Source: an uncultured Phycisphaeraceae bacterium (GTDB lineage: Bacteria; Planctomycetota; Phycisphaerae; Phycisphaerales; UBA1924). Taken from it: DNA of 64,000 bases. A program made the position numbers and the translations under genes. The stretch covers positions 1 to 64,000 of the forward strand of contig CALCCF010000073.1 in the NCBI GenBank assembly GCA_937899905.1, written 5' to 3'. Below the pieces are notes generated by a model that searched no databases, had not been told where the DNA came from, and saw only the letters and a program-made list of their open reading frames with translations. How positions within the stretch are numbered: the first letter of the stretch is position 1; each line of letters starts with the position of its first letter. Below, in pieces: positions 25,423 through 33,414 of this stretch.

Positions 25423-27540
25423 ATGTCGGGCGACTTCAACACCTATCGGCGTGCGGCGAATCACAGCATTCTCGGTCTGGTCTTCCAGGGCGTGTTTGGC
25501 GTGGGGCTGCTCTTGTACGGCATCGTCGGCCGGGAGCCGACCGCGGTTACAGGGGCCATCTTCGCCCTCGTGGGCGTCTTCCCATGGATCGTGCTGCTGA
25601 TCCTCTTCGACCAGCACCGGCGAGAACGCATCGAAGCAATGGAAGCCGAGGCGTTCGCCGCGACCGATGCAGCAACGAGCTCGGTGTTCGATGAAGCCGA
25701 GGGCGGGCTGCGTGTTGCCGGGCGGCGGCTCAAGCTCATCCGGACCATCGCCGTTCCCGCAGTTGGGCTCGCGTTTGCCGCCGCGTTGATCCTCGCCGGC
25801 TCGCTGCGGATTGGTCCCGGCCGGGAGATGGCCAATCCCGATGAGTTCGTCGCGCCGCAGTTCGAGCTCGTTGGCTTGACGCTCGGCCTCGCGGTCGCGG
25901 TCATCGGATTCATGTTCAGCCGCTACACGGCCGGCATGGCCAAGCGGCCGGCGTGGCAGGCGTTGCAAGGCGGCGCGACCGTCGCCGCCGGCACTGCGGT
26001 CTTCGGTCTGCTCTTGGGTGTCGGCCACATCGTCGATCAGTTGGGCGCCGATGAGGTCATCCGGGCGATGCTGTACGTGTCGCCGATCCTGCTCGTCGTC
26101 TTTGGTGCCGAAGCCGTCCTGAACTTCCTGCTCGAGCTCTATCGGCCGCGGAAGCCCGACGAGGGGTTCCGCCCGCCGTTCGCCTCGCGACTGCTCGGCC
26201 CGGTTGCCTCGCCCGAGGTCGTCGCCGAGTCGGTCAGCGGCGCCATCGACTACCAGTTTGGCTACGAGGTGTCGCGCAGCTGGATGTACCAGCTCCTGAC
26301 GCGGCGGGCGTGGGTGCTCGTGTTGTTCGCCGGCCTGGTGTTCTGGGCCATGTCCGCGTTCGTGGTCGTCAAGCCCGACCAGGTGGGGATCCACACACGC
26401 TTCGGCCGCATCGTGGAGGCGAACGTCCAGCCCGGCTTGCGATTCAAGCTGCCGTGGCCGATCGACCGCATCGAGGTCCCCGGCTTCTACGACTACGACG
26501 AGGAGCGCGTGCCTCGACTGACCGGCTTCTCGACCGGTGCCGTCCGAGAGATCATGGGCGCGAGCGCGCCGCGGTCGCTCGAGAACGAGGCGTTCCTGTG
26601 GTCGAACCTGATGACCGAGGACGAGTCCACGATGCTGGTGCAGCCGGCGCTCGACCAGTTCGAGGTGCTGTCGGACGCGGAGGTGGGCCGAGACCTCAGC
26701 CTCATGCGTGTCGAGGTGCCCATTCGCTACACGATCGACGACGTCGAGGCATGGGAGCTCCTGACCCAGGATGCTGCGCACCTGGACATGTTCCACCGCG
26801 TGACCCAGAAGGTCGTCATGCGGTACCTCGTCCGCTCGCGCGTCGACGAGTTGCTCGGGCCGAAGCGGGCGTCGATGGCAGAGGAGATCCGCGAGAGGCT
26901 CGAGGCCGAGTTCGTCGCGATCAACCCCAAGCAGAACGGCGAGCCCGTCGTTCGCATCCTCTCGGTCGGTGTGTCGGGGGTGGCGCCGCCATCGTCGGTA
27001 CAGCTGCAGTTCGAGCAGGTCGTGGAGCAGGAGCAGAAGTACCAGGCCCAGCTCAACGCGGCCGAGGCCGACGCGATCCGGACGCTGACGGAGGTCGTCG
27101 GATCCGTGGAGCTGGCCGACGAGATCGTCGCGGAGATCGAGGCTCTCGACGCGCTCCAGGCCCAGCGCCAACCGGGGCCGGACGACGAGGACCTCGAAGC
27201 GGAGATCCGAGCCCAGGAACTGACGATCGATGCCCTCCTGGCCGAAGCCGGCGGCGAGGCCGCATCGCTGATCGCGATGGCCCAGGCCGAGCGGTGGCAG
27301 CGGCACATGGGGCAGTGGGGCGAGGCGCAACTGGCGATCGGCCAAGCCGCCTCGGATCGCGCGAATCGGCCGTACTTCAGGGCCCAGCTGTATCTCGACC
27401 GGTTCTTTGAGGCGTTGCAAGGCAAGCGGCTCACGATCGTGCCCGGTGGCCAAGACGTTTCGATGCAGGTCGACCTCAAGCACGGTCGGCAATCAACAAG
27501 CATGCTCGAAGACGACTTCCAGTCGTCTGGCGGTGAGTGA
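25423..27540 (+). CDS. multi-spanning SPFH (band 7/HflK-like) protein
   Basis: A 705-residue protein with two parts. The first 300 residues hold about six hydrophobic segments, unlike ordinary HflK. A further span (WVLVLFAGLVFWAMSAFVVV) leads into an SPFH/band 7 domain (about 315-500: QVGIHTRFGRIVEANVQPGL, LRFKLPWPIDRIEVPGFYDY, then SLMRVEVPIRYTIDDVE). Downstream is a long coiled-coil region rich in Ala, Glu and Gln (about 500-640) as in flotillins and prohibitins. SPFH proteins form large rings that organise membranes and control the FtsH protease. Preferred start is the ATG with GGAG upstream; a GTG seven codons earlier is possible. First of three SPFH genes; the next starts after 60 bases. 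Confidence 0.85.
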   Translation: MSGDFNTYRRAANHSILGLVFQGVFGVGLLLYGIVGREPTAVTGAIFALVGVFPWIVLLILFDQHRRERIEAMEAEAFAATDAATSSVFDEAEGGLRVAGRRLKLIRTIAVPAVGLAFAAALILAGSLRIGPGREMANPDEFVAPQFELVGLTLGLAVAVIGFMFSRYTAGMAKRPAWQALQGGATVAAGTAVFGLLLGVGHIVDQLGADEVIRAMLYVSPILLVVFGAEAVLNFLLELYRPRKPDEGFRPPFASRLLGPVASPEVVAESVSGAIDYQFGYEVSRSWMYQLLTRRAWVLVLFAGLVFWAMSAFVVVKPDQVGIHTRFGRIVEANVQPGLRFKLPWPIDRIEVPGFYDYDEERVPRLTGFSTGAVREIMGASAPRSLENEAFLWSNLMTEDESTMLVQPALDQFEVLSDAEVGRDLSLMRVEVPIRYTIDDVEAWELLTQDAAHLDMFHRVTQKVVMRYLVRSRVDELLGPKRASMAEEIRERLEAEFVAINPKQNGEPVVRILSVGVSGVAPPSSVQLQFEQVVEQEQKYQAQLNAAEADAIRTLTEVVGSVELADEIVAEIEALDALQAQRQPGPDDEDLEAEIRAQELTIDALLAEAGGEAASLIAMAQAERWQRHMGQWGEAQLAIGQAASDRANRPYFRAQLYLDRFFEALQGKRLTIVPGGQDVSMQVDLKHGRQSTSMLEDDFQSSGGE

Positions 27541-27600
27541 TCAACGCACGATGTATGGACGGCCCATCAGTGGCCCCAGTCAGCAGGAAGGTATTGCGAA

Positions 27601-28614
27601 ATGCCGAAGCAGAAGTTCATCCTGACGTCCGCTGTGGCGTTCTTGTTCATCGTCGTGCTGCTGGTCTACGCGATGACCTACACGGTGCGGTTCACCGAGG
27701 CGGCGGTTGTGACCCGATTCGGCGACGTCCAGACGGAGGCCACCGAGCCGGGTCTGCGGTTCAAGTGGTTCTACCCGGTCGAGGGTGTGACCAAGTACGA
27801 GACGACGAACCGCCTGTCCCAGGCTCGCATCGAGACGTACCAGACGCGTGATGACCGCCAGCTGATCGTCGGCGCGTTCGCCATCTGGCGCGTCAAGCCC
27901 GAAGAGGTCGGCACGTTCTACCGCCGCTTCAGCAACGCGGGAACGCGTGCGGCCGACCACTATCGGGCGGCGGCCACGCTCGTCGAGGACACGCTGCGGA
28001 GCTCGATGTCGGAGATCAGCGCGTACAGCATGAGCGAGCTCTTCACGCCCGTCGAGGGCGCATCACGGCTCGAGGAACTCGAAGGCCGCGTGCTCGCGCA
28101 AATGCAGGCGACACTCGAGGGCCAGGGCGAGCGCGCCTTTGGCATCGAGGTCGTAACCGCGGGCATCGCCCGGACCAGCCTGCCGCAGACCACCAGCGAG
28201 GCCGCCCTCGAGCGCATGCGTCAGGATCGTGCCCGCATCGTGACCGGCCTCCAGGAGCGCGGCCAGAGCGAGGCGCTCCAGATCCGCTCAACGGCCGAGA
28301 GCAACGCCGCGACGATCCTCGAATTCGCGCAGGGGCGTGCTCGCCAGATCCGGGCCCGTGGCGATGAGGAAGCCGCCCGCTACCTCGCCCAGATGACCGA
28401 GGTGCCAGGGCTGGCGATCTACCTAAAGAACCTTGAGCTTCTCGAGGACGCGATGTTCAGCCGGGCAACGCTCCTGTTCTCGACCGACACGCCCGGCTTG
28501 AACCTGCTCGATCCCGAGCTGTTCCAGGCGGTCGAGCCCGGCGAGATCCCCGGCACCGCGATCTTCACGGGTTCTTCGGACGGCTCCGAGTCGCAGGGGC
28601 GTGGCGATGAGTGA
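27601..28614 (+). CDS. SPFH protein, HflC-like
   Basis: A 337-residue protein of HflC size and layout: a single N-terminal membrane span (FILTSAVAFLFIVVLLVYAM) and an SPFH domain starting FTEAAVVTRFGDV and continuing EPGLRFKWFYPVEGVTKYET, where HflC has GLHFKIPF. The domain is followed by a coiled coil with the ERGQSEALQIRSTAESNAAT segment (HflC: ARAEAERIRAEG-like). The last 50 residues are polar. HflC normally pairs with HflK in a cage around FtsH, outside the cytoplasm. Here the partners would be the SPFH proteins before and after it. It overlaps the next gene by eight bases. No FtsH gene is present in the window. Confidence 0.88.
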   Translation: MPKQKFILTSAVAFLFIVVLLVYAMTYTVRFTEAAVVTRFGDVQTEATEPGLRFKWFYPVEGVTKYETTNRLSQARIETYQTRDDRQLIVGAFAIWRVKPEEVGTFYRRFSNAGTRAADHYRAAATLVEDTLRSSMSEISAYSMSELFTPVEGASRLEELEGRVLAQMQATLEGQGERAFGIEVVTAGIARTSLPQTTSEAALERMRQDRARIVTGLQERGQSEALQIRSTAESNAATILEFAQGRARQIRARGDEEAARYLAQMTEVPGLAIYLKNLELLEDAMFSRATLLFSTDTPGLNLLDPELFQAVEPGEIPGTAIFTGSSDGSESQGRGDE

Positions 28615-30067
28615 TACCGGCGGAAGCAACCAGAACGGCGATCCCGCGGGCGGACGCGACTCGCTGGAGTCCATGCTGCCCGCGCTCCGCGAGGAGGCCT
28701 CGGCGAAGGCCACCGGCCGCGAGGCGTCGGTGCGCTTGCGCTCGGAGAGCGGCGGCGGTGAGCAGGCCATCAACGACATGCACGCCGCGAATGAGTCACT
28801 CGCGGCGGCCTTCCGCACGATGTACCGCGTACTCCAGTTCGCCATTGTTGGCTTGTTGGTGATCTACGGCCTGAGCGGCTTCCGCACGGTCGGGGCCGGC
28901 GAGGCGGGCATCAAGGTGGTGTTCGGCCGGCCATCGGCCGAGGTCGTGCCGGCCGGGTTCACGCTGAATTGGCCCTACCCGCTCGGCCAGCTCGTTCGCG
29001 TGCAGACCGGCCAGCGGACGATCCAGCTCGAGCAGGAGTTCTGGTTCCGGATGGAGGATCGAGATCAGGGCCGCTCGCTCGAGGATCTGGCGCGAGCGCC
29101 ACGCAATTCGCTCGATCCGTTGCGTGATGGTTCGCTCATCACGAGCGACCAGAACCTCGTGCACACGCAGTGGACGGTCGTGTACCGGCGCGAGGATCCG
29201 CGCGAGTTCGCCAGCAACATCGCGGCGCGGCAAGAAGAACAGATCGTCCGCACGGCGGTCTCTCGAGGGGTCGTCCGGGCGGTCTCCACAACGGCCATCG
29301 ACGATCTGCTGCGTGAGACGGTCGCGGCTGGTGGTGTGGCGAGCCGCGCGCAGCGCATCGCCCAGGAAATGCTGGAGGACATCGATGCCGGCCTCGTGGT
29401 CGAGCAGCTGACCATGCGAACCCGCACGCCGCCACTCAGCGTGTGGCGGGCGTTCACTGAGGTCCAGACCGCAGAGAGCCAGAGCCAGACGCAGCGCGTG
29501 CAGGCCCAGAGCTTCGCCTCTAACGAGCTGAACCGCGTCGCCGGCGCGGCTGCAGAGCCCTTGCTCGCCCAGATCGGCCTGTATGAGCAGGCCATCGAGT
29601 TGGGCGAACCCGAGGAGCAAGCGGAGATCCTCGCGACCATCCACGGGCTGCTTGACGGCGAGCCGGTGGAGATCGATGGCGAGATCCAGACCTTCCCGGT
29701 GAGCGGTCAGGTCTCGCAAATCCTCAACGAGGCCCAGCGTCAGCGGGTGGAGACCGAGCTCTCGGCCCGACGCATCCTCGCCTTGTATCAGGTCAAGCTG
29801 CCGCAGTTCCGTCAGAATCCGGACCTCGTGCTGCAGAGCGACTGGGCCCGCGTGTTCAGCGGTCTGCTGGCTCGCGATACCGTCGAGGTCTTGAAGCTGC
29901 CAAGCGGCGCCATCAACCTGCTCGTGAATCCGGATCCGGACATCCGGCGGGCGATCGACGAGATCGCCCAGGAGGAGCTCAACGAGGAGGCGCAGCGTCG
30001 TCGTGATCGACGCCAGCGGGAACAGCAGTTCCGCACCGATACGGATCTGCGTGAGCGGCAAGGCTGA
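28607..30067 (+). CDS. SPFH protein, HflK-like
   Basis: A 486-residue protein of HflK layout: an 80-residue polar cytoplasmic head, one span (LQFAIVGLLVIYGLSGF), an SPFH domain (GEAGIKVVFGRPSAEVVPAG, FTLNWPYPLGQLVRVQTGQR; then LITSDQNLVHTQWTVVYRRE, the HflK signature region), and a long helical C-terminal part containing ESQSQTQRVQAQSFASNELN. The ATG overlaps the stop of the HflC-like gene (ATGAGTGA), so translation is coupled; a GTG two codons earlier is the alternative. It ends 33 bases before the ABC ATPase gene. The order HflC-like then HflK-like reverses the usual hflK-hflC order. Confidence 0.88.
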   Translation: MSDTGGSNQNGDPAGGRDSLESMLPALREEASAKATGREASVRLRSESGGGEQAINDMHAANESLAAAFRTMYRVLQFAIVGLLVIYGLSGFRTVGAGEAGIKVVFGRPSAEVVPAGFTLNWPYPLGQLVRVQTGQRTIQLEQEFWFRMEDRDQGRSLEDLARAPRNSLDPLRDGSLITSDQNLVHTQWTVVYRREDPREFASNIAARQEEQIVRTAVSRGVVRAVSTTAIDDLLRETVAAGGVASRAQRIAQEMLEDIDAGLVVEQLTMRTRTPPLSVWRAFTEVQTAESQSQTQRVQAQSFASNELNRVAGAAAEPLLAQIGLYEQAIELGEPEEQAEILATIHGLLDGEPVEIDGEIQTFPVSGQVSQILNEAQRQRVETELSARRILALYQVKLPQFRQNPDLVLQSDWARVFSGLLARDTVEVLKLPSGAINLLVNPDPDIRRAIDEIAQEELNEEAQRRRDRRQREQQFRTDTDLRERQG

Positions 30068-30100
30068 CCGGTACGGTCGCGGCCAGCGGAAGGTGTGCGC

Positions 30101-31351
30101 ATGACACAAGCGACGATCGAGTCGGCCAAGCCGGAAGGGCGCAGCGACGCCGGGGCGAACGGCTCGGCGAAGCCCGTGGTGGCCGTGCAGGGCCTTTCCA
30201 AGACGTTCCGGGACTTCTGGATGCGGCCTCGCGCTCGTGCCGTGGCCGACGTTACGTTTGAGATCAGGCCACACGAGATCTTCGGGCTGCTCGGTCCCAA
30301 CGGGTCAGGCAAGAGCACGACCATCAAGATCCTTCTCGGCCTACTCAAGCCCACGAAGGGCCGCGTCGCGGTGTTCAGCAAGTCGCCCACCGATGTGATG
30401 ATCAAGAAGCGGATCGGGTACCTGCCCGAGGAGAGCTATCTCTACCCGTTCCTCACGGCGCGCGAGACGCTGGACTACTACGGTCGCCTGTTCGGGCTCG
30501 ACCACGGCACCCGCCAGAAGCGCATCGACGAGCTGCTAGAGATGGTCGGCCTCCAGGCCGCCCAGTATCGGCAGGTTCGTGAGTACTCCAAGGGCATGCA
30601 GCGCCGCATCGGCTTGGCGCAGGCGTTGATCAACGATCCCGATCTTCTGATCCTCGACGAGCCGACCACCGGCTTGGATCCGATCGGCACGCGCCAGGTG
30701 AAGGACCTGATCATCGAGCTGGGCCGGCGCGGCAAGACCGTCTTGCTTTCGAGCCACCTGCTTGCGGACGTGGAGGACGTGGTCGACCGGATGGTCGTGC
30801 TCTACGGCGGGCGCATCCGCAAGGAAGGCTCGCGCGAGCAGATGCTCGAGGCGACCGATCGCACCACGATCGAGACCGATCAGCTCGACGAGCAGACCCT
30901 CGCCGAGATCGACGAGCTCATCCGGCGCCGCACGGGCGGCACCAAGGCCGTGCAGCGCGTCTCGCACCCTCGCCAGAAGCTCGAAGAGCTGTTCCTTCAG
31001 ATCGTCGAAGACGCGCAGGCCGAGCGCCTCGAGACCGCCGGCGCCACGCACGGCGGGACGACGGCCGAGTTCTTGCGCGCCGATGGCGATTCCGAGGCTG
31101 GGCCAGAGGGTGCCCAGCTCATCAGCGATCTGGTGCGAGAAGAGCCCGAGCCCGAGCCCGAAGAAGCCCAGAAGGCCGAGTCCGAGCCTGAGCCCGAAGC
31201 CGTCGATGAGGTCGTGGTCGAGGAGCTACTCGAGCAGGCACCCGAGCGTGAGCCCGAGGTCGTCGACGAGTCGGTGGACCTTGGCGTCATCGACTCTCTG
31301 CTCGATGAGTCGACCTCGGACGAAGAGCGACCGAAGGAAGGCGGCCGATGA
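30101..31351 (+). CDS. ABC transporter ATP-binding protein with acidic C-terminal extension
   Basis: A 416-residue ATPase. Walker A GPNGSGKST (Lys71), signature YSKGMQRR, Walker B LLILDEP and the switch histidine in LLSSHLLADVED are all present, giving a full ABC-2 (NatA/CcmA type) domain over about residues 28-250. After an accessory helical domain to about 320 comes a tail of some 95 residues rich in Glu, Pro and Asp (EEPEPEPEEAQ, ESEPEPEAVDEVVVEELLEQ), long and acidic compared with the family. It belongs with the permease gene that overlaps its stop by four bases (ATGA). GGAAGG precedes the ATG. It powers export or membrane work of unknown substrate. Confidence 0.92.
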   Translation: MTQATIESAKPEGRSDAGANGSAKPVVAVQGLSKTFRDFWMRPRARAVADVTFEIRPHEIFGLLGPNGSGKSTTIKILLGLLKPTKGRVAVFSKSPTDVMIKKRIGYLPEESYLYPFLTARETLDYYGRLFGLDHGTRQKRIDELLEMVGLQAAQYRQVREYSKGMQRRIGLAQALINDPDLLILDEPTTGLDPIGTRQVKDLIIELGRRGKTVLLSSHLLADVEDVVDRMVVLYGGRIRKEGSREQMLEATDRTTIETDQLDEQTLAEIDELIRRRTGGTKAVQRVSHPRQKLEELFLQIVEDAQAERLETAGATHGGTTAEFLRADGDSEAGPEGAQLISDLVREEPEPEPEEAQKAESEPEPEAVDEVVVEELLEQAPEREPEVVDESVDLGVIDSLLDESTSDEERPKEGGR

Positions 31352-33321
31352 GCGCACTCTGGGGCCGCATCGACCGGTTGCAGAAGTCGCGCGGTTTCAA
31401 GATCGTCGCGTCGGTGCTTGCACTTGTCGTCGTGGTTGCGATTGGCATCGTGTACGTTGCCCAGCTCAATTCTGCGGGCGGCGCGAGCGAGCGGATCGAG
31501 TTCTTCGACACCTCAGCCATCGAGGATCCCGAGATCCGGGCGCAGGTCGAACGCCAGCAACGCGTCGTCCAGGACGTGCTCTCACAAGATCGCAGCCCCG
31601 CCGCCGTGTCGATCGGGCTGACGGTTGGCCTTGGCGTTGCCCTGATTGTGATCTGGCTCGGCCTCTTGCTGACGTATCTCGCGCTGGGTTTGGGTGTGAT
31701 GCTTGTGGCGGGGCCGATGCTGCTGCTCTCGTACTACGAGAGAGCGGGGCCGTCCATAGGGGCGCTCGGACGGATCATCGTCGGCGCCGCCGCGCTGACC
31801 GTGTGCTTCACGGCGGTGCTGGAGGTCCTTCGGCTGCTGCTGTCCGTGCCGTCGGGCCCGGTGTTCGCGGTCGCGCGCAACGTGCTGGCCGAGGCGGTCC
31901 GCATGAAGGTCTCGTTGGTCTTCATCGTGCTGCTTATCTTCGGCCTGGCGGCGGTGCCCATGCTGCTCAACGAGGGCACACCGCTGCGGTATCGCATGCA
32001 GGCGTTCCTCCAGTATGGCACGGCGGGCGCGTTCTGGATGATCGCGATCCTCACGCTGCTGCTGTCGGCCGCCACGCTGACGTTCGAGCAGCGCGACAAG
32101 ATCATCTGGCAGACGATGACCAAGCCGGTCTCGGTGTGGAAGTACTTGCTGGGCAAGTGGCTGGGTGTCATCACGCTCAATGCCGCGTTGCTCGTGGTGT
32201 GCGGCTCAGCCATCTTCTTGTTCGCCGAGTACCTGAGGCAGCAGCCCGCCGATGGCGAGCGTGAGGCATACGTCTCCCGCACGGCCGAGACGGGCGGCCC
32301 GATCCTGAGCGAGGACCGGCGGATCTTGCACAACCAGGTGTTGCAGGCCCGGAAGGCCCGCGACATCGACGTGCCCATGGCCAAGAACAGCGAGCAATTC
32401 GCCGGCATCGTCGATCAGTTCATCGAGCAGCGTGAGGCGTTGGACTCGTTCGACGAGTTGGCTGAGGCGCCACAGTCGCGCAGCAAGGTTGCCGACGATC
32501 TGTACAAGGACTACATCTCGCGTTTGCGAGCGATCGATCCGGGCCAGAACAAGACGTACGTCTTCAGCGGGCTTGAGGAGGCTGCCAAGCAGGATGCGCC
32601 GCTCCTGCTGCGGTATCGCGTGGAGTCTGGGGCGAATCTGCCCGACGAGTTCTACCGGATCATCTTCGACTTCGGCGGCGGGCTGCGCTTCGATCGCGAG
32701 GTCGGCCTGGCCCAGACACTCATCATCGATGACATCCCGCCGGCGGCGATCAACGAGAACGGCCAGCTCGAGCTGACCATCGTCAACGGCGCCGTCATGC
32801 AGAACCAGCGTGGCGAGCTTGGCATCATGGCCAACCCAAGGGCGATCTCGTTCCCGCCCGGCGGGCTCGAGCTGAGCTATAGCGTCGGTGGCTATCGGAT
32901 GAACTTCGTTCGCGTCGTGGCCGTGCTATGGATCAAGCTGGCATTCCTGTCGCTGCTGGCGATCGCCGCATCCACGGCCCTGAGCTTCCCGGTTGCCTGC
33001 CTGGTGGCGTTCGGCGCCTTCTTTGCGGCCGAGAGCGCGATGTTCCTCCAAGACTCGATGGAAGTGTACAACCCGTTCTTCGGCGAGGGCATCGGTCCAT
33101 ACATCCTCGCCGTCGTCGAGATCGTCTCTGCCGGCGTGATCTGGATCTTCCGCGTGTACGCCGAGCTGAACCCGATCGAGAGGCTGGTGCAGGGCGAGCA
33201 CGTGTCCTGGGGTAGCGTGGCCCAGGGCGTTGCCGTGCTGGGGGTGTGGTGCGTGGTCCTGTTCGGCGTGGGGTGGATGGTCTTCCGCTCGCGCGAGCTG
33301 GCGATCTATTCGGGCCAATAG
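31348..33321 (+). CDS. ABC-2 type permease, large
   Basis: A 657-residue integral membrane protein with some ten or eleven spans. It starts with one span (KIVASVLALVVVVAIGIVYV), then a group of spans between about 85 and 300 including VSLVFIVLLIFGLAAVPMLL and AFWMIAILTLLLSAATL. The segment EQRDKIIWQTMTKPVSVWKY beside a span is the coupling-helix style of ABC-2 permeases. A 200-residue extracytoplasmic domain follows (about 305-510), then four more spans. The start ATG overlaps the ATPase stop, so the two are translationally coupled. It ends 93 bases before the TPR-like gene. Substrate unknown. Confidence 0.85.
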   Translation: MSALWGRIDRLQKSRGFKIVASVLALVVVVAIGIVYVAQLNSAGGASERIEFFDTSAIEDPEIRAQVERQQRVVQDVLSQDRSPAAVSIGLTVGLGVALIVIWLGLLLTYLALGLGVMLVAGPMLLLSYYERAGPSIGALGRIIVGAAALTVCFTAVLEVLRLLLSVPSGPVFAVARNVLAEAVRMKVSLVFIVLLIFGLAAVPMLLNEGTPLRYRMQAFLQYGTAGAFWMIAILTLLLSAATLTFEQRDKIIWQTMTKPVSVWKYLLGKWLGVITLNAALLVVCGSAIFLFAEYLRQQPADGEREAYVSRTAETGGPILSEDRRILHNQVLQARKARDIDVPMAKNSEQFAGIVDQFIEQREALDSFDELAEAPQSRSKVADDLYKDYISRLRAIDPGQNKTYVFSGLEEAAKQDAPLLLRYRVESGANLPDEFYRIIFDFGGGLRFDREVGLAQTLIIDDIPPAAINENGQLELTIVNGAVMQNQRGELGIMANPRAISFPPGGLELSYSVGGYRMNFVRVVAVLWIKLAFLSLLAIAASTALSFPVACLVAFGAFFAAESAMFLQDSMEVYNPFFGEGIGPYILAVVEIVSAGVIWIFRVYAELNPIERLVQGEHVSWGSVAQGVAVLGVWCVVLFGVGWMVFRSRELAIYSGQ

Positions 33322-33414
33322 GCGATTGGTCGCCGGCGCGACCCGTGGTCGGATTCGTGGCGTAGCAGTTTGGCGGGTCGTGGGTGGCCCGAGATCGACA
33401 GGAGGCAACGAGCC

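Noticed and set aside
25312-27492. A 726-codon open frame on the minus strand opposite the multi-spanning SPFH gene
   Set aside because: It is the antisense shadow of a GC-rich gene: its translation is a compositionally biased His/Arg/Leu-rich string with no motif, and the plus-strand protein has clear spans and an SPFH domain.
28796-30274. A 492-codon minus-strand frame opposite the HflK-like gene
   Set aside because: Antisense shadow of a well-supported SPFH gene, without a ribosome-binding site or recognisable domain.
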